From the IMG/VR virus record IMGVR_UViG_3300047457_000974, positions 1 through 64,000 of that record: 64,000 nucleotides of DNA. One strand, written 5' to 3'. The translations under genes were made by a program, and so were the position numbers. This DNA is from a virus. Positions within the stretch are counted from its first letter, which is position 1. Every line of letters begins with the position of its first letter. Shown in pieces: positions 42,259 to 49,556 of the stretch. Below the pieces are notes generated by a model that was not told the DNA's origin, ran no database searches, and was given only the letters and a program-made list of their open reading frames with translations.

Positions 42259-43593
42259 ATGGAGCCTGCGGTAATCATCGGCTACGCGAGGGTGAGCAGC
42301 GACGAGCAGGCCGATGCGCTGCCTGCCCAGATCAGCCGCCTGGCCAGCGCCGGCTGCACACGGCTGATCAGCGACATTGAATCTGGCCGCAGCAATGACC
42401 GCGATGGCCTGCTGGCGCTGATGGCCATGGTTCGAGCTGGCGAGGTTCGAGAGGTGGTGGTCGATCGGATGGATCGGCTAGGCCGCGATGCCGCCTATAC
42501 CGATGCGCTGCTGGCTGAGTGTGGCGCGCATGGCGTGACCGTGAGGGCACTGGTGGGCGGCGTGATCGAGACGACTACGCCTCAGGGGTTTTTGATGGCT
42601 CGGCTGCAGACCAGCTTGGCCGAGATGGAGTCCCGTATGTTGAGTTTGCGCATCCGCCGGCAATTCACGATCTATCGAGCAGAAGGTCGCCATCTGCGTC
42701 GTCGCAAGCCGTTTGGCTATTGCAATGGTCCAAATCATCGCTTAGCACCGGATCCGGACCAGTGGTCAGAAGCGCTGCAAATCTTGCAGGAACTGCGGAT
42801 GATCGGGTCATTTTCTGGGGTGGCGAGCCGTCTGCCGAACTGGTGCAGCTGGACTCCAGCACCGGGCAGCTTGCAGAACTGGTTCTGCAACCCCGTCATC
42901 CGCGGGCACATCGGCCATCACCTCGACAGGCGGTCTGGCCGTGGTTGGCAGCAGCGCTGGGGTGAGATCCGCCGCGATCAGCATCCGCCGTTGATCACAG
43001 ATGCGGACTGGCACGATCTGGCGGCAATGCTGCGCCGGCCGCGCAACCGGTTTCTGGGCGGCGGCAACACCGAAACCCGCCATGGGCTGACCGGACTGTT
43101 GCGTTGCTGTTGTTGCGGCCACCTGCTGCGGCGCAATAGCTCTGCGGGAGTGGTCTGGTGGCGGTGCCGCCATCGGTTGTGCCAGGACCGCGGGGCGATT
43201 CGGGAAACGATTGTGCTGCCGGTTGCTGTGAGTGCGTGTGCGCAGGAGGCACGGCGACTAGCCCAGTTGGCTGCAGCACCGCAATCGACCGATCCGGAAG
43301 TAGCGGCAATGGTCGCAGAGCTAGAGTTAATGCAACAGATGTCGGCGCGCAATCCCGGCAATCGCGCCATGGCTGCAGCAGTGGCGGAACAGCAGCAACG
43401 AATTGACGCCATACAACAAAGCGACCACCAGCCGGCAAGCCCGGAGGTAGTCGCGATGTTGCAGGATCCTGCGTTTTTTACCGGGGCGACACCGGAGCAG
43501 CAACGGGTGTTGTTTGCGGCGGTTTTGTCGTCGTTGTCGATCGGTCGCGGTGTTGTTGCCTCCATTCAGGCTCGAAATCTCGCAACCGGCTGA
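42259..43593 (+). CDS. Serine site-specific recombinase (integrase/resolvase family)
   Basis: A 444-residue large serine recombinase. The catalytic N-terminal domain (1-140) has IIGYARVSSDEQADALPAQ with the nucleophile Ser, DIESGRSNDRDGL, and VVDRMDRLGRD. The Recombinase domain follows (RRKPFGYCNGPN), then a zinc ribbon (LLRCCCCGHLLRR ... RCRHRLC) and a helical C-terminus. It resembles cyanobacterial XisF-type enzymes. It would integrate and, with a directionality factor, excise the phage. It is rightward while its neighbours are leftward. Confidence 0.9.
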   Translation: MEPAVIIGYARVSSDEQADALPAQISRLASAGCTRLISDIESGRSNDRDGLLALMAMVRAGEVREVVVDRMDRLGRDAAYTDALLAECGAHGVTVRALVGGVIETTTPQGFLMARLQTSLAEMESRMLSLRIRRQFTIYRAEGRHLRRRKPFGYCNGPNHRLAPDPDQWSEALQILQELRMIGSFSGVASRLPNWCSWTPAPGSLQNWFCNPVIRGHIGHHLDRRSGRGWQQRWGEIRRDQHPPLITDADWHDLAAMLRRPRNRFLGGGNTETRHGLTGLLRCCCCGHLLRRNSSAGVVWWRCRHRLCQDRGAIRETIVLPVAVSACAQEARRLAQLAAAPQSTDPEVAAMVAELELMQQMSARNPGNRAMAAAVAEQQQRIDAIQQSDHQPASPEVVAMLQDPAFFTGATPEQQRVLFAAVLSSLSIGRGVVASIQARNLATG

Positions 43594-43614
43594 GCAGTGC
43601 TTCTCGTAGTGTCA

Positions 43615-43872
43615 TCATTTGTCTAGCTGAAACACTGAACAGTTTTTGGCGAAGGCAAGACCTTCTCTTTCTGGTTCTGGCAGCCCGATGGTGCAGCGAC
43701 CGTCGATCCATTGAATGCAGTCAAGGCAGCTGATAGCGACAGGGTCAACGTTCATCCACTCCAGCCAGCTGTAGTTGCAGGATCTACAGGTAATCTGGCG
43801 ACGAATGTTGCCATTTACATTGCGCCTAGTTTCCAGGATCCTGGCCGATCCTGTGCAGTTGGGGCACTTCAT
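43615..43872 (-). CDS. Zinc-ribbon protein, NrdR-like N-terminus
   Basis: An 85-residue protein starting at ATG 43872. MKCPNCTGSARILETRR and ITCRSCNYSW form a zinc ribbon very like the N-terminal part of the RNR repressor NrdR, but no ATP-cone follows. A second cysteine group (SCLDCIQWIDGRC) is present. It overlaps the dCTP deaminase stop. A regulatory role in the nucleotide operon is possible but unproven. Confidence 0.65.
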   Translation of the reverse strand: MKCPNCTGSARILETRRNVNGNIRRQITCRSCNYSWLEWMNVDPVAISCLDCIQWIDGRCTIGLPEPEREGLAFAKNCSVFQLDK

Positions 43873-44381
43873 CCGCGGCTCCCCTGTACTGTTGCATCGC
43901 CGTTGTACCGGCCGGTGATGGCATAACTGCGGCGCGGTGCAGAGCAGGAATGAAAAACAATCTGACCGACTCGCATGCCGGGCCACAGCGGCAACCAGTG
44001 GAGTTGTCGGTTGTTGCGCAGCTCTAGTGTCAGCACAGACTGATGCCAGCCTGGATCAAGCCATACTGCCAGGGCCTGATCGGCGCCCTCTCGTGCTCGG
44101 CTGGATTTGAGGCGAAACTCACCGGCCACGGTGTTCGGCATGCTGAATGTCTCCATGGTTGGCGCCAGCACAAATTGCCCTGGTCGCCACTGGTAGGGAC
44201 ATGCTTCGGTATGGCGGTGCAGCGGATACGGAACCAGAGCCAGTGATTCTGCGGATTCAATCAACAGGGTATCGCCGAGCCTTACATCCAGGCTGGCTGG
44301 ATTGAGCAGACTAGGCTCGAATGGTGTCACCATGCCGGCGCGACACAGTGTCTCGATCTGGTAATCGACGAGAATAGACAT
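43869..44381 (-). CDS. dcd: dCTP deaminase family protein
   Basis: A 170-residue member of the Dcd/dUTPase fold. Motifs are FEPSLLNPASLDVRLGD, FRLKSSRAREGADQ (the SSxxR substrate loop), LPLWPGMRVGQIVF and YNGDATVQGSRG. It turns dCTP into dUTP, and possibly on to dUMP if bifunctional, feeding ThyX encoded three genes upstream. Start at ATG 44381 overlaps the stop of the small membrane gene. Confidence 0.85.
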   Translation of the reverse strand: MSILVDYQIETLCRAGMVTPFEPSLLNPASLDVRLGDTLLIESAESLALVPYPLHRHTEACPYQWRPGQFVLAPTMETFSMPNTVAGEFRLKSSRAREGADQALAVWLDPGWHQSVLTLELRNNRQLHWLPLWPGMRVGQIVFHSCSAPRRSYAITGRYNGDATVQGSRG

Positions 44382-44626
44382 CAGCGTCGATCCTGTTGTT
44401 GCTGACTGGCCTGCAGCAGGAACCTGGCCCAGCCGATGTGAGTCATCAGCGCATGGGTGCCGGGCGGCGTGGGATAAGACTGCTGCCACCAGGTGCGGAA
44501 TAGAACTTCTAGTTGAGAGTCGGTTGGGTTAAACATGCGCAATACAGTGGTGAGCGAAACTGCAACGAATAGACCTAGTAGGGTGCCGCACGTCAGGCCA
44601 TGCAGCCAGGCGATCGTCGGCGTCAT
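44381..44626 (-). CDS. Small membrane protein in the thyX-dcd operon
   Basis: An 81-residue protein with one transmembrane segment (LTCGTLLGLFVAVSLTTVL) near the N-terminus. ATGA overlaps couple it to thyX upstream and to dcd downstream. Function unknown. Confidence 0.6.
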   Translation of the reverse strand: MTPTIAWLHGLTCGTLLGLFVAVSLTTVLRMFNPTDSQLEVLFRTWWQQSYPTPPGTHALMTHIGWARFLLQASQQQQDRR

Positions 44627-45348
44627 GGCGCTAATCGAGCCCTGCCGTACCTGGTGGTCAGATACCAGCCGGCAATCTCCGGCGCCCATGCCTGCAGATG
44701 CGGCAGCATCAGCTGGCACAGATCGCGGATCTCCTGCTGCGCATCGGCCTTCGCCCGTAGGTCGAGGAAGTGGAGCAGCGCCCGCAGGGTGAAGCTGACG
44801 ACGAAGTGCTGGCGCACGTCGAACGGCAGGATGCCGCGGGCGTGCTCTTCGGCCGCGCCATTGGCGAGCCGCTGCGCATAGCGCTCGGCGGCCATGCGAC
44901 ACAGCTCCAGGTCCGCGTAGCGATCCTCTGCCGTGTACTCATACCGCTTTCCCTGTCGGTCGCTGTAGCTGCCCACCGGGCGGAGGTAGATCACCTGCTC
45001 CAAGGGGAGCTCACCCCGGGCAGCAGCGCAGATCCGCTGGCCGGTGTAGCGCATTGACTGCACATCGAAGCTCACCCCCACCCGATGGGTGCGGGCCTGC
45101 TGCATCACCGAATGGGGAAACCATCCGACGTTGAGCACGATCTGGGCATGCTCCAACGGGCCGTAATGGCCCCTCTCCCCCGCCAGGAGCCGCTTTACGC
45201 AGGTCTCACCCGCCTGATGCTCATCGGGCCAGCTGTCCCGGTCGGCGGCGACAAAGCCCTCGCTGTAGTCCTGGTGCATCGCCGCATAGACGCATTGCTG
45301 CGGATTGGGCGTGGCGGTGATCAGATCAACCCGGAAGCGCGGATCCAT
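44623..45348 (-). CDS. thyX: Flavin-dependent thymidylate synthase
   Basis: A 241-residue ThyX. The signature is ARTHRVGVSFDVQSMRY, the cyanobacterial form of the ThyX motif, followed by ILPFDVRQHFVVSFTLRALL. It makes dTMP from dUMP using methylene-THF, FAD and NADPH. The ATG at 45348 is chosen (MDPRFRVDLITATPNPQQCV). It is coupled by ATGA to the gene before it and to the one after it. Confidence 0.92.
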   Translation of the reverse strand: MDPRFRVDLITATPNPQQCVYAAMHQDYSEGFVAADRDSWPDEHQAGETCVKRLLAGERGHYGPLEHAQIVLNVGWFPHSVMQQARTHRVGVSFDVQSMRYTGQRICAAARGELPLEQVIYLRPVGSYSDRQGKRYEYTAEDRYADLELCRMAAERYAQRLANGAAEEHARGILPFDVRQHFVVSFTLRALLHFLDLRAKADAQQEIRDLCQLMLPHLQAWAPEIAGWYLTTRYGRARLAP

Positions 45349-45578
45349 CACGAGGCCTCCATGAGCCGAACCAGTGCAGCATTGGGATGCCGAGCACGGC
45401 AAAACTGCAGCGCCTGGTCACCGTTCATGGCTCGAACGTAGCTGTACAGCGGTGATTGGTTTCTGGTCAGCACTTCAACCCAGTACATGGATGAGCCGGG
45501 TTCACTGCATCTGGTGATGCCCTCGCCCAGTACGTCAGGCTGATTCGGGTCTTTGATGAGAAACTTCTTGAATGCCAT
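45348..45578 (-). CDS. Hypothetical protein upstream of thyX
   Basis: A 76-residue protein (MAFKKFLIKDPNQPDVLGEG, YVRAMNGDQALQFCRARHPN). The stop overlaps the thyX start. It is probably the first gene of the nucleotide operon. No family recognised. Confidence 0.6.
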   Translation of the reverse strand: MAFKKFLIKDPNQPDVLGEGITRCSEPGSSMYWVEVLTRNQSPLYSYVRAMNGDQALQFCRARHPNAALVRLMEAS

Positions 45579-45646
45579 TTGTCGAATTGGTAGTGGTCCA
45601 GTTTGCACACCAGTTGTTTGGCTGCACGGCACGGAACGGGGAGGAG

Positions 45647-45796
45647 ATGAGCGAGCATTCCAACCCCAATTCCGTTGCGATAACGTGTCTGCAGGTTGCG
45701 CAGACGGTAATCACTTTTGACGGTGCTGAGTGGATTGCCTATCGTGATGCAGTACGGCAATGCCAGTCACTGCAACAACGACAAGAAAAGCAGTGA
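45647..45796 (+). CDS. Possible small protein with a real Shine-Dalgarno
   Basis: A 49-residue reading frame (MSEHSNPNSVAITCLQVAQT) preceded by GGGGAGGAG, one of the few good ribosome-binding sites of the window. It is rightward among leftward genes and overlaps another candidate at 45711. Low confidence. Confidence 0.35.
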   Translation: MSEHSNPNSVAITCLQVAQTVITFDGAEWIAYRDAVRQCQSLQQRQEKQ

Positions 45797-45854
45797 TAAT
45801 TGCATTGCCAATTCGCTGCTGAGCTGCAGCGGCTTTACGACCACGTTGAATCAC
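45711..45854 (-). CDS. Possible small membrane protein
   Basis: A 47-residue reading frame from GTG 45854 with a transmembrane segment (NAIITAFLVVVAVTGIAVL) after a basic start. It follows the gene at 45874 in the leftward series, but overlaps the rightward candidate at 45647. Only one of the two is likely real. Confidence 0.35.
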   Translation of the reverse strand: MIQRGRKAAAAQQRIGNAIITAFLVVVAVTGIAVLHHDRQSTQHRQK

Positions 45855-45873
45855 CGTATCTGTAGGCAGGTGG

Positions 45874-46029
45874 CTATAGGGTGAGCTGGGTGATGCCGAG
45901 CAGGGTTGCGGTCGGGAAGCGATGTCGAAACGTTTGGATGACATCTTCAATCGTGAAACCTGTTGGACACGTCCATTCGAGCTGTTCATTGGTTTTGAGT
46001 TGAGAGATGTATTGAATAAGAACGATCAT
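45874..46029 (-). CDS. Small hypothetical protein
   Basis: A 51-residue protein (MIVLIQYISQLKTNEQLEWT, TIEDVIQTFRHRFPTATLL). The start overlaps the previous stop. No family recognised. Confidence 0.5.
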   Translation of the reverse strand: MIVLIQYISQLKTNEQLEWTCPTGFTIEDVIQTFRHRFPTATLLGITQLTL

Positions 46030-46382
46030 CAGACCAGCTCCTTGCCTGTCATCGACGGAAGGCTCCAGGCGCTGGCGTCCGGGCACTGGGTGGCATTGAC
46101 CAGGTCGTCCGCGATGGCGCGGCACTGCCGGGCCAGCTCGTCGGCCAGCTCCTTGGGCAGTGGCAGGGAGTCATCCCAGGCGTTGTCGCCCACGGCTCGC
46201 GCAGTGACGTGCGCGGCATCGATCAGGGCCATCAGCAGCGGGATCAACGGCTGCTGCTTGGTGGCCAGTCGGACGGCATCAGGCAGCTGGAAGCGGGCGG
46301 CGGCATCGGCAGGCATGGCGGCGCGAGCGGCCTGCAGCACCGCGTCGCTCATGGCGGCTTCGCATTCGAGGGCTGTGGACAT
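46029..46382 (-). CDS. Hypothetical helical protein
   Basis: A 117-residue, Ala-rich helical protein (MSTALECEAAMSDAVLQAAR, LADELARQCRAIADDLVNAT). Its leader carries a GTGG-rich stretch and, further upstream, palindromic site 2. It is the first gene after that site. No family recognised. Confidence 0.6.
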   Translation of the reverse strand: MSTALECEAAMSDAVLQAARAAMPADAAARFQLPDAVRLATKQQPLIPLLMALIDAAHVTARAVGDNAWDDSLPLPKELADELARQCRAIADDLVNATQCPDASAWSLPSMTGKELV

Positions 46383-46417
46383 GGGGTGGCGTGGTGGGTG
46401 AACGGTGGAATCATGGC

Positions 46418-46439
46418 GCTCCGGTTACGTTACCGAAGC
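46418..46439. promoter_or_regulatory. 22-bp palindromic operator-like site 2
   Basis: GCTCCGGTT and TTACCGAAGC face each other around CG. It lies 36 bases upstream of the leftward start at 46382 and just after the stop of the Gp157-like gene. Confidence 0.7.
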
Positions 46440-46455
46440 AGTTGGTGGTAATCGG

Positions 46456-47004
46456 TTACCGGATCGTCCAGCTGCGGCGCTCCACCAGGGATGCGCCTGG
46501 CACGTCGGCACCGGCCGCTAGGGCAGCCTTGATGGCAGTCTTGTCAGCGCTGTAGGTGGTCTTGACCCGGTAGAGACCATCGGGCAGGTCCACCGGCGCC
46601 ACGTCGGGATCGAGCTCCACGCTGACGGTGCGGCGGCTGGTGAGCTTGTGCTCTGGCAGTGGCCAGGTGGTGCGGTCCGGGTCGATCCGCTGCAGGGCAT
46701 CCGTCAGCCGGTCCTGCAGCACGTCAGCGCGATGCTCGGCATCGGTGGCCAGCTCCGCCAGGCGGCGGGCGTGATCGCGTTGCGTAGCGGCCGTGGCCCG
46801 CAGTTGATCGATCACCCAGCACCACGCGTCGGCCTTCGCCTCCAGTGCCTTGCGGTTGTCAGCCTCGCTGCTGATCAACGCCTCCAGTTCAGTAGTGGCG
46901 GCTGCCACCTCTGCGGGATCGTCGCTGAACAGATGCTCGGCGGCGGTGTTGATGCGGGCCTGGATCAGCAGGGCGTCACCAGTGAGGGCATAAAGGGAGG
47001 TCAT
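46456..47004 (-). CDS. Siphovirus Gp157-like protein
   Basis: A 182-residue protein with the Gp157 layout: an N-terminal helical part (YALTGDALLIQARINTAAEH), a long coiled coil (ALEAKADAWCWVIDQLRATA, HARRLAELATDAEHRADVLQ), then the beta region KLTSRRTVSVELDPDVAPVD and YRVKTTYSADKTAIKAALAA. The family is widespread in phage replication regions, and in Streptococcus has been linked to phage resistance. Its role is unknown here; it often accompanies recombination genes. Confidence 0.8.
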   Translation of the reverse strand: MTSLYALTGDALLIQARINTAAEHLFSDDPAEVAAATTELEALISSEADNRKALEAKADAWCWVIDQLRATAATQRDHARRLAELATDAEHRADVLQDRLTDALQRIDPDRTTWPLPEHKLTSRRTVSVELDPDVAPVDLPDGLYRVKTTYSADKTAIKAALAAGADVPGASLVERRSWTIR

Positions 47005-47006
47005 GA

Positions 47007-47399
47007 CTAGAAGGGTTTGGAATAAGCGATGACGTAGTAGCAGCGATGCCTGGGCTGGAATAAATCAGGCATCCGGCTTACGGCATTTCCGAGTGTCGTT
47101 TGCCACCTAGGACGCTTGTCGACAATCTCCAAATCCCGTGGCAGTAGCTGGATGTTGCTTTGCACGAAGTCTTGCAAAACCTTGATGTGGATAGGGTTGC
47201 GACCGAATCGCTCCAGCAATTCGTCCCTGCGCTCCCAGAGAAAGTCACGCAACGCCGGGGCGCTGTGCTGAAGCCTTGGCGCTAACGGTTGAGTCGCCGC
47301 AGGGTTGTTGCTGCTCGTATCAGACAGAACCTGGAAAAGCGCTTCTTTAGCGAGCGGCTCAAAACGGGTCCACAAGGCCTGGAACTCAAGCGGTGTCAT
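47007..47399 (-). CDS. Hypothetical protein
   Basis: A 130-residue protein (MTPLEFQALWTRFEPLAKEA, FLWERRDELLERFGRNPIHI). The start at 47399 overlaps the next stop by one base. More AT-rich than its neighbours. No family recognised. Confidence 0.55.
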   Translation of the reverse strand: MTPLEFQALWTRFEPLAKEALFQVLSDTSSNNPAATQPLAPRLQHSAPALRDFLWERRDELLERFGRNPIHIKVLQDFVQSNIQLLPRDLEIVDKRPRWQTTLGNAVSRMPDLFQPRHRCYYVIAYSKPF

Positions 47400-47692
47400 C
47401 AGCGGCACAGCGATGGGTTGCGTTCGGCGGCGGTCAGGGCCTCGATGCCGTCCGGTGGATCGATCGGCTCGTGGTCATCCTGCAGCTCCCAAGCCGGCGC
47501 CTGGGGCAGGGCATCGGCTGGCAGCCAGTGGGTATCGCAGCCCCAGGGCTCGGCGGCCAGGCTCCACGTGGGGTGGTAGGGCTCACGGGTCTGTGGATCA
47601 CTGATCAGCCCGTGGCCCCACCAGCAGCGACCGCAATGGTCGCGATCACCGGGGGCGGGCATGGTCTCGTCAATCAGGGTCGGTTTGGGCAT
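47399..47692 (-). CDS. Hypothetical protein with a possible zinc site
   Basis: A 97-residue protein with a Cys/His/Trp-rich segment (GDRDHCGRCWWGHG, then WGCDTHWLP). A metal site is possible. Its leader contains the tandem palindromic sites at 47722. No family recognised. Confidence 0.55.
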   Translation of the reverse strand: MPKPTLIDETMPAPGDRDHCGRCWWGHGLISDPQTREPYHPTWSLAAEPWGCDTHWLPADALPQAPAWELQDDHEPIDPPDGIEALTAAERNPSLCR

Positions 47693-47721
47693 GGTGGCGT
47701 GGTGGATGGTGCAGCAGCATT

Positions 47722-47759
47722 GCTGCTGTATCGAAACAGTAGCGCAACGGTGCCGTAGC
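47722..47759. promoter_or_regulatory. Tandem palindromic operator-like sites 3
   Basis: One copy at 47722-47743 (GCTGCTGTA and AAACAGTAGC around CG) overlaps a second, more degenerate copy at 47738-47759 (GTAGCGCAA and TGCCGTAGC), offset by 16 bases. It lies 29 bases upstream of the leftward start at 47692. The second copy resembles the site at 54795. Confidence 0.6.
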
Positions 47760-47768
47760 AGGCAATTG

Positions 47769-47839
47769 CAGGGCTTGGCCGCAGCGGCAGCTTGCTGAGG
47801 TGGGAATCAAGCCCTGGTTGCAGCACCAGGGCTTTTTTT
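47769..47839 (+). ncRNA. Candidate small RNA or attenuator
   Basis: CAGGGCTTG at 47769-47777 can pair with CAAGCCCTG at 47808-47816, and the same segment can instead form the terminator stem with ACCAGGGCT. These are mutually exclusive structures as in attenuators. No rightward gene follows, so a short rightward transcript starting near the operator at 47722 is a possible product. Confidence 0.4.
47810..47839 (+). terminator. Strong rho-independent terminator
   Basis: AGCCCTGGT and ACCAGGGCT form a perfect 9-bp stem with a six-base loop, followed by a run of T. It is oriented rightward although both flanking genes are leftward. Confidence 0.85.
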
Positions 47840-47858
47840 GGCTCAGCGGCCTGGAGGA

Positions 47859-48281
47859 TCAGCCGGCGAGCACCAGCGGATACAGCCGAGCGATCAGCCG
47901 TTCCAGCGCCTCGCGCAGGGCAGCAAGGCCGGCGGTGATCGGGGCAACGGCCGGCAGGGGCTGTGCTGCCACCAGCACGGCCGAGCGATCAGCCACGACC
48001 ATCAGTTGGCGGCGGCTCCACTGCCCGGCGCGGTAGCAGCGCTCCGCCTGGTAGCGAGTCCACCGGCCGGCGGTGAAGGTGGCGGCGATGGTGGCGACGA
48101 CGGCAGCGCGGATCTGCTCGCGGTGCTCGTAGGCGATGGCGGCCAGCAGGGCCAGGCCTGCGGTGATCAGCTGAGCGGCGATCCGGCAGGCGCGGAAGCC
48201 GGCAGCGGTGTGGTTGGCATAGGTGGCCCAGGGGAGAGCCTGCAGGCGGGCCAGGGCGGCCCGGAGGGTCGTGGTGGTCAT
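47859..48281 (-). CDS. Membrane-associated hypothetical protein
   Basis: A 140-residue, Ala-rich protein with hydrophobic helices (IAAQLITAGLALLAAIAY, AAVVATIAATFTAGR, SAVLVAAQPLPAVAPITAGL). ATG 48281 is preferred for the start. No family recognised. Confidence 0.55.
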   Translation of the reverse strand: MTTTTLRAALARLQALPWATYANHTAAGFRACRIAAQLITAGLALLAAIAYEHREQIRAAVVATIAATFTAGRWTRYQAERCYRAGQWSRRQLMVVADRSAVLVAAQPLPAVAPITAGLAALREALERLIARLYPLVLAG

Positions 48282-48410
48282 GGTGGGAAATGCTTGTGGG
48301 GTGATCGCCGGGGCCAACTCAGGGCCTCACCGGTGATGGGGAGAGTGTAGCCTGCCAGGGTCGCTGGGGTGGTTCCTGGCGATGGCATCGGGTTCGCCCG
48401 GTGTGGTGGT

Positions 48411-48432
48411 GGGGAGCCTCTCGGGGCTCCCC
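48411..48432. terminator. GC-rich hairpin without T-run
   Basis: GGGGAGCC and GGCTCCCC pair around a six-base loop in the 161-base gap between the genes ending at 48443 and starting at 48281. It could be a processing or pausing element. No gene is seen in this gap. Confidence 0.45.
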
Positions 48433-48442
48433 TGCACCACAA

Positions 48443-48628
48443 TCAGGCTGCGAGCCAGGCGCGGGCCTCGGTTTCGGTCATTGCGTCGGTGACCGGCCAG
48501 CTGTCCACCTGCAGGCAGGTGACGCGCTCCCATGAGTAGCCGAACCAGGCGCCGGCGATCTGATCGCGGCGAATGGTGCGGCCAGAGGGCTTGAGTGGAT
48601 TGGTGGAGATGACGCGGGCGGCGGTCAT
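48443..48628 (-). CDS. Small hypothetical protein, cassette 1
   Basis: A 61-residue protein (MTAARVISTNPLKPSGRTIR, AWFGYSWERVTCLQVDSWPV). It is the most downstream of six consecutive small leftward genes whose gaps share one repeated element. No family recognised. Confidence 0.65.
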   Translation of the reverse strand: MTAARVISTNPLKPSGRTIRRDQIAGAWFGYSWERVTCLQVDSWPVTDAMTETEARAWLAA

Positions 48629-48694
48629 GGCGGTAGCGGTGTGGTGGTGTGGTGGTTGGCCGGGATTGGTTGCGGCTCCCGGCGGGCCGCGCCA
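48629..48694 (-). repeat. Repeated intergenic element, copy 1
   Basis: Forward strand: a GTGGTGTGGTGGTTGGCC stretch, then CCGGGATTGG and GGCTCCCGGCGGGCCG. The CCGGGA/TCCCGG arms can pair. It fills the whole gap between two small genes. Related copies: 48947, 49498, 49770, 50079. Confidence 0.8.
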
Positions 48695-48946
48695 TCAGGC
48701 GTCCCGCTCCAGCTCGTCCAGCTGGGCGGCGATGGCGGCCTGTTCCGCCTCGATCGCGTCGAGTGCCGCGGTGTTCTCGGCGGAGAGCGCCTGCAACGCT
48801 GCCAGTTGGCCGCTGATGGAGTGGACCGGCACCGGCCGCGCCAGCAGCGCATCGAGCCGGGCGCTCGTCTCGGTCCAGGCCGCCTCCATGGCGTCGATCT
48901 CCGCCATCAGCGCGTCGATGTCGGTGGTGGGGGTGGCGGTGTCCAT
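48695..48946 (-). CDS. Small coiled-coil protein, cassette 2
   Basis: An 83-residue acidic, all-helical protein (MDTATPTTDIDALMAEIDAM, LAALQALSAENTAALDAIEA). It probably forms a coiled-coil oligomer. Flanked by copies 1 and 2 of the intergenic element. No family recognised. Confidence 0.7.
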   Translation of the reverse strand: MDTATPTTDIDALMAEIDAMEAAWTETSARLDALLARPVPVHSISGQLAALQALSAENTAALDAIEAEQAAIAAQLDELERDA

Positions 48947-49017
48947 GGCGGATGGCGGTGGTGGTGGTGTGGTGGTTGACCGGGATTGGAGACGGCTCCC
49001 GGCGGGCCGTGGGCGGG
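48947..49017 (-). repeat. Repeated intergenic element, copy 2
   Basis: Contains GTGGTGTGGTGGTTGACC, CCGGGATTGGAGACGG and CTCCCGGCGGGCCGTG. It fills the gap between the genes at 48695 and 49018. Confidence 0.8.
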
Positions 49018-49176
49018 TCAGCGTTGCTGCACCCGGTACACGCGGAAACTACCGCGCTGCAACTGTTGCCAGGCCTCGATGGCCTCGGCCTCGGTGTCGT
49101 GCTCGCTAACCAGCACCTCGGTTCCAGCATCGACGACACGCCAGGGCAGCGAGTAGGTGAGGGGGGTGTGAGCCAT
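49018..49176 (-). CDS. Small hypothetical protein, cassette 3
   Basis: A 52-residue protein (MAHTPLTYSLPWRVVDAGTE, HDTEAEAIEAWQQLQRGSFR) with a compact alpha/beta pattern. Its leader holds a hairpin and a promoter-like repeat. No family recognised. Confidence 0.65.
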   Translation of the reverse strand: MAHTPLTYSLPWRVVDAGTEVLVSEHDTEAEAIEAWQQLQRGSFRVYRVQQR

Positions 49177-49200
49177 GGATTTTCCAGGGTGGTGTGGTGG

Positions 49201-49216
49201 TCGGGATCGCTCCCGA
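49201..49216. repeat. Short palindrome in leader (degenerate intergenic element)
   Basis: TCGGGA and TCCCGA around TCGC, preceded by GGTGGTGTGGTGG. It looks like a shortened relative of the five intergenic elements. Confidence 0.5.
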
Positions 49217-49223
49217 TGCACAT

Positions 49224-49244
49224 ACATTAGCCCGTAGCGTGACA
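49224..49244 (-). promoter_or_regulatory. 21-bp promoter-like direct repeat, copy 1
   Basis: On the leftward strand the repeat contains ACGCTACGGGCTAATGT, ending in a -10-like TAATGT. A copy without mismatch lies at 50373, and the core ACGCTACGGG recurs upstream of the gene at 55023. It precedes the leftward start at 49176. Confidence 0.5.
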
Positions 49245-49269
49245 ACCGGCAGCCACTGCCAGGGCCAGT

Positions 49270-49497
49270 TCACACATCGTCACGCTTCCGGCGCTTCTGG
49301 GCATTGACGACGCGGCGCAGTCGATCGGCGCGGCCCTCGGGGGTCAGGGCCAACCAGCAGGCGCGGCACAGCGGCGTGTGGCGCCCACGGTGGGGCTTGC
49401 CGCATGTGACGCATAGGAGCGGTTCAGCTGGCGGCAGCTCCCCCCGCTCGCGGGCTCGCTGGCGCCGCTTGCGCTCGGCGGGTGTGTCGGGACTCAC
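49270..49497 (-). CDS. Small zinc-finger-like protein, cassette 4
   Basis: A 75-residue basic protein with CVTCGKPHRGRHTPLCRACW, four cysteines arranged as a treble-clef or zinc-finger-like site, between Lys/Arg-rich ends. The GTG at 49497 is the likely start. A DNA- or RNA-binding role is inferred. Confidence 0.6.
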   Translation of the reverse strand: MSPDTPAERKRRQRARERGELPPAEPLLCVTCGKPHRGRHTPLCRACWLALTPEGRADRLRRVVNAQKRRKRDDV

Positions 49498-49556
49498 GAA
49501 GATGGCGTGGTGGGAATGGGTGCCGGGATGGGCTCCCGGCGGGCCGTGGGGATGGG
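49498..49556 (-). repeat. Repeated intergenic element, copy 3
   Basis: Shorter copy: GTGGTGGGAATGGG, CCGGGATGGG and CTCCCGGCGGGCCGTG, filling the gap between genes at 49270 and 49557. Confidence 0.75.

Noticed and set aside
39822-42380. Two long rightward open frames opposite the ribonucleotide reductase
   Set aside because: Their composition (Gly/His/Ala/Leu-rich, no motifs) is that of a shadow; the leftward frame has a full set of RNR motifs.
47838-48350. Rightward Gly-rich frame after the terminator at 47810
   Set aside because: Low-complexity shadow of the leftward membrane protein; not used as a target for the attenuator idea.
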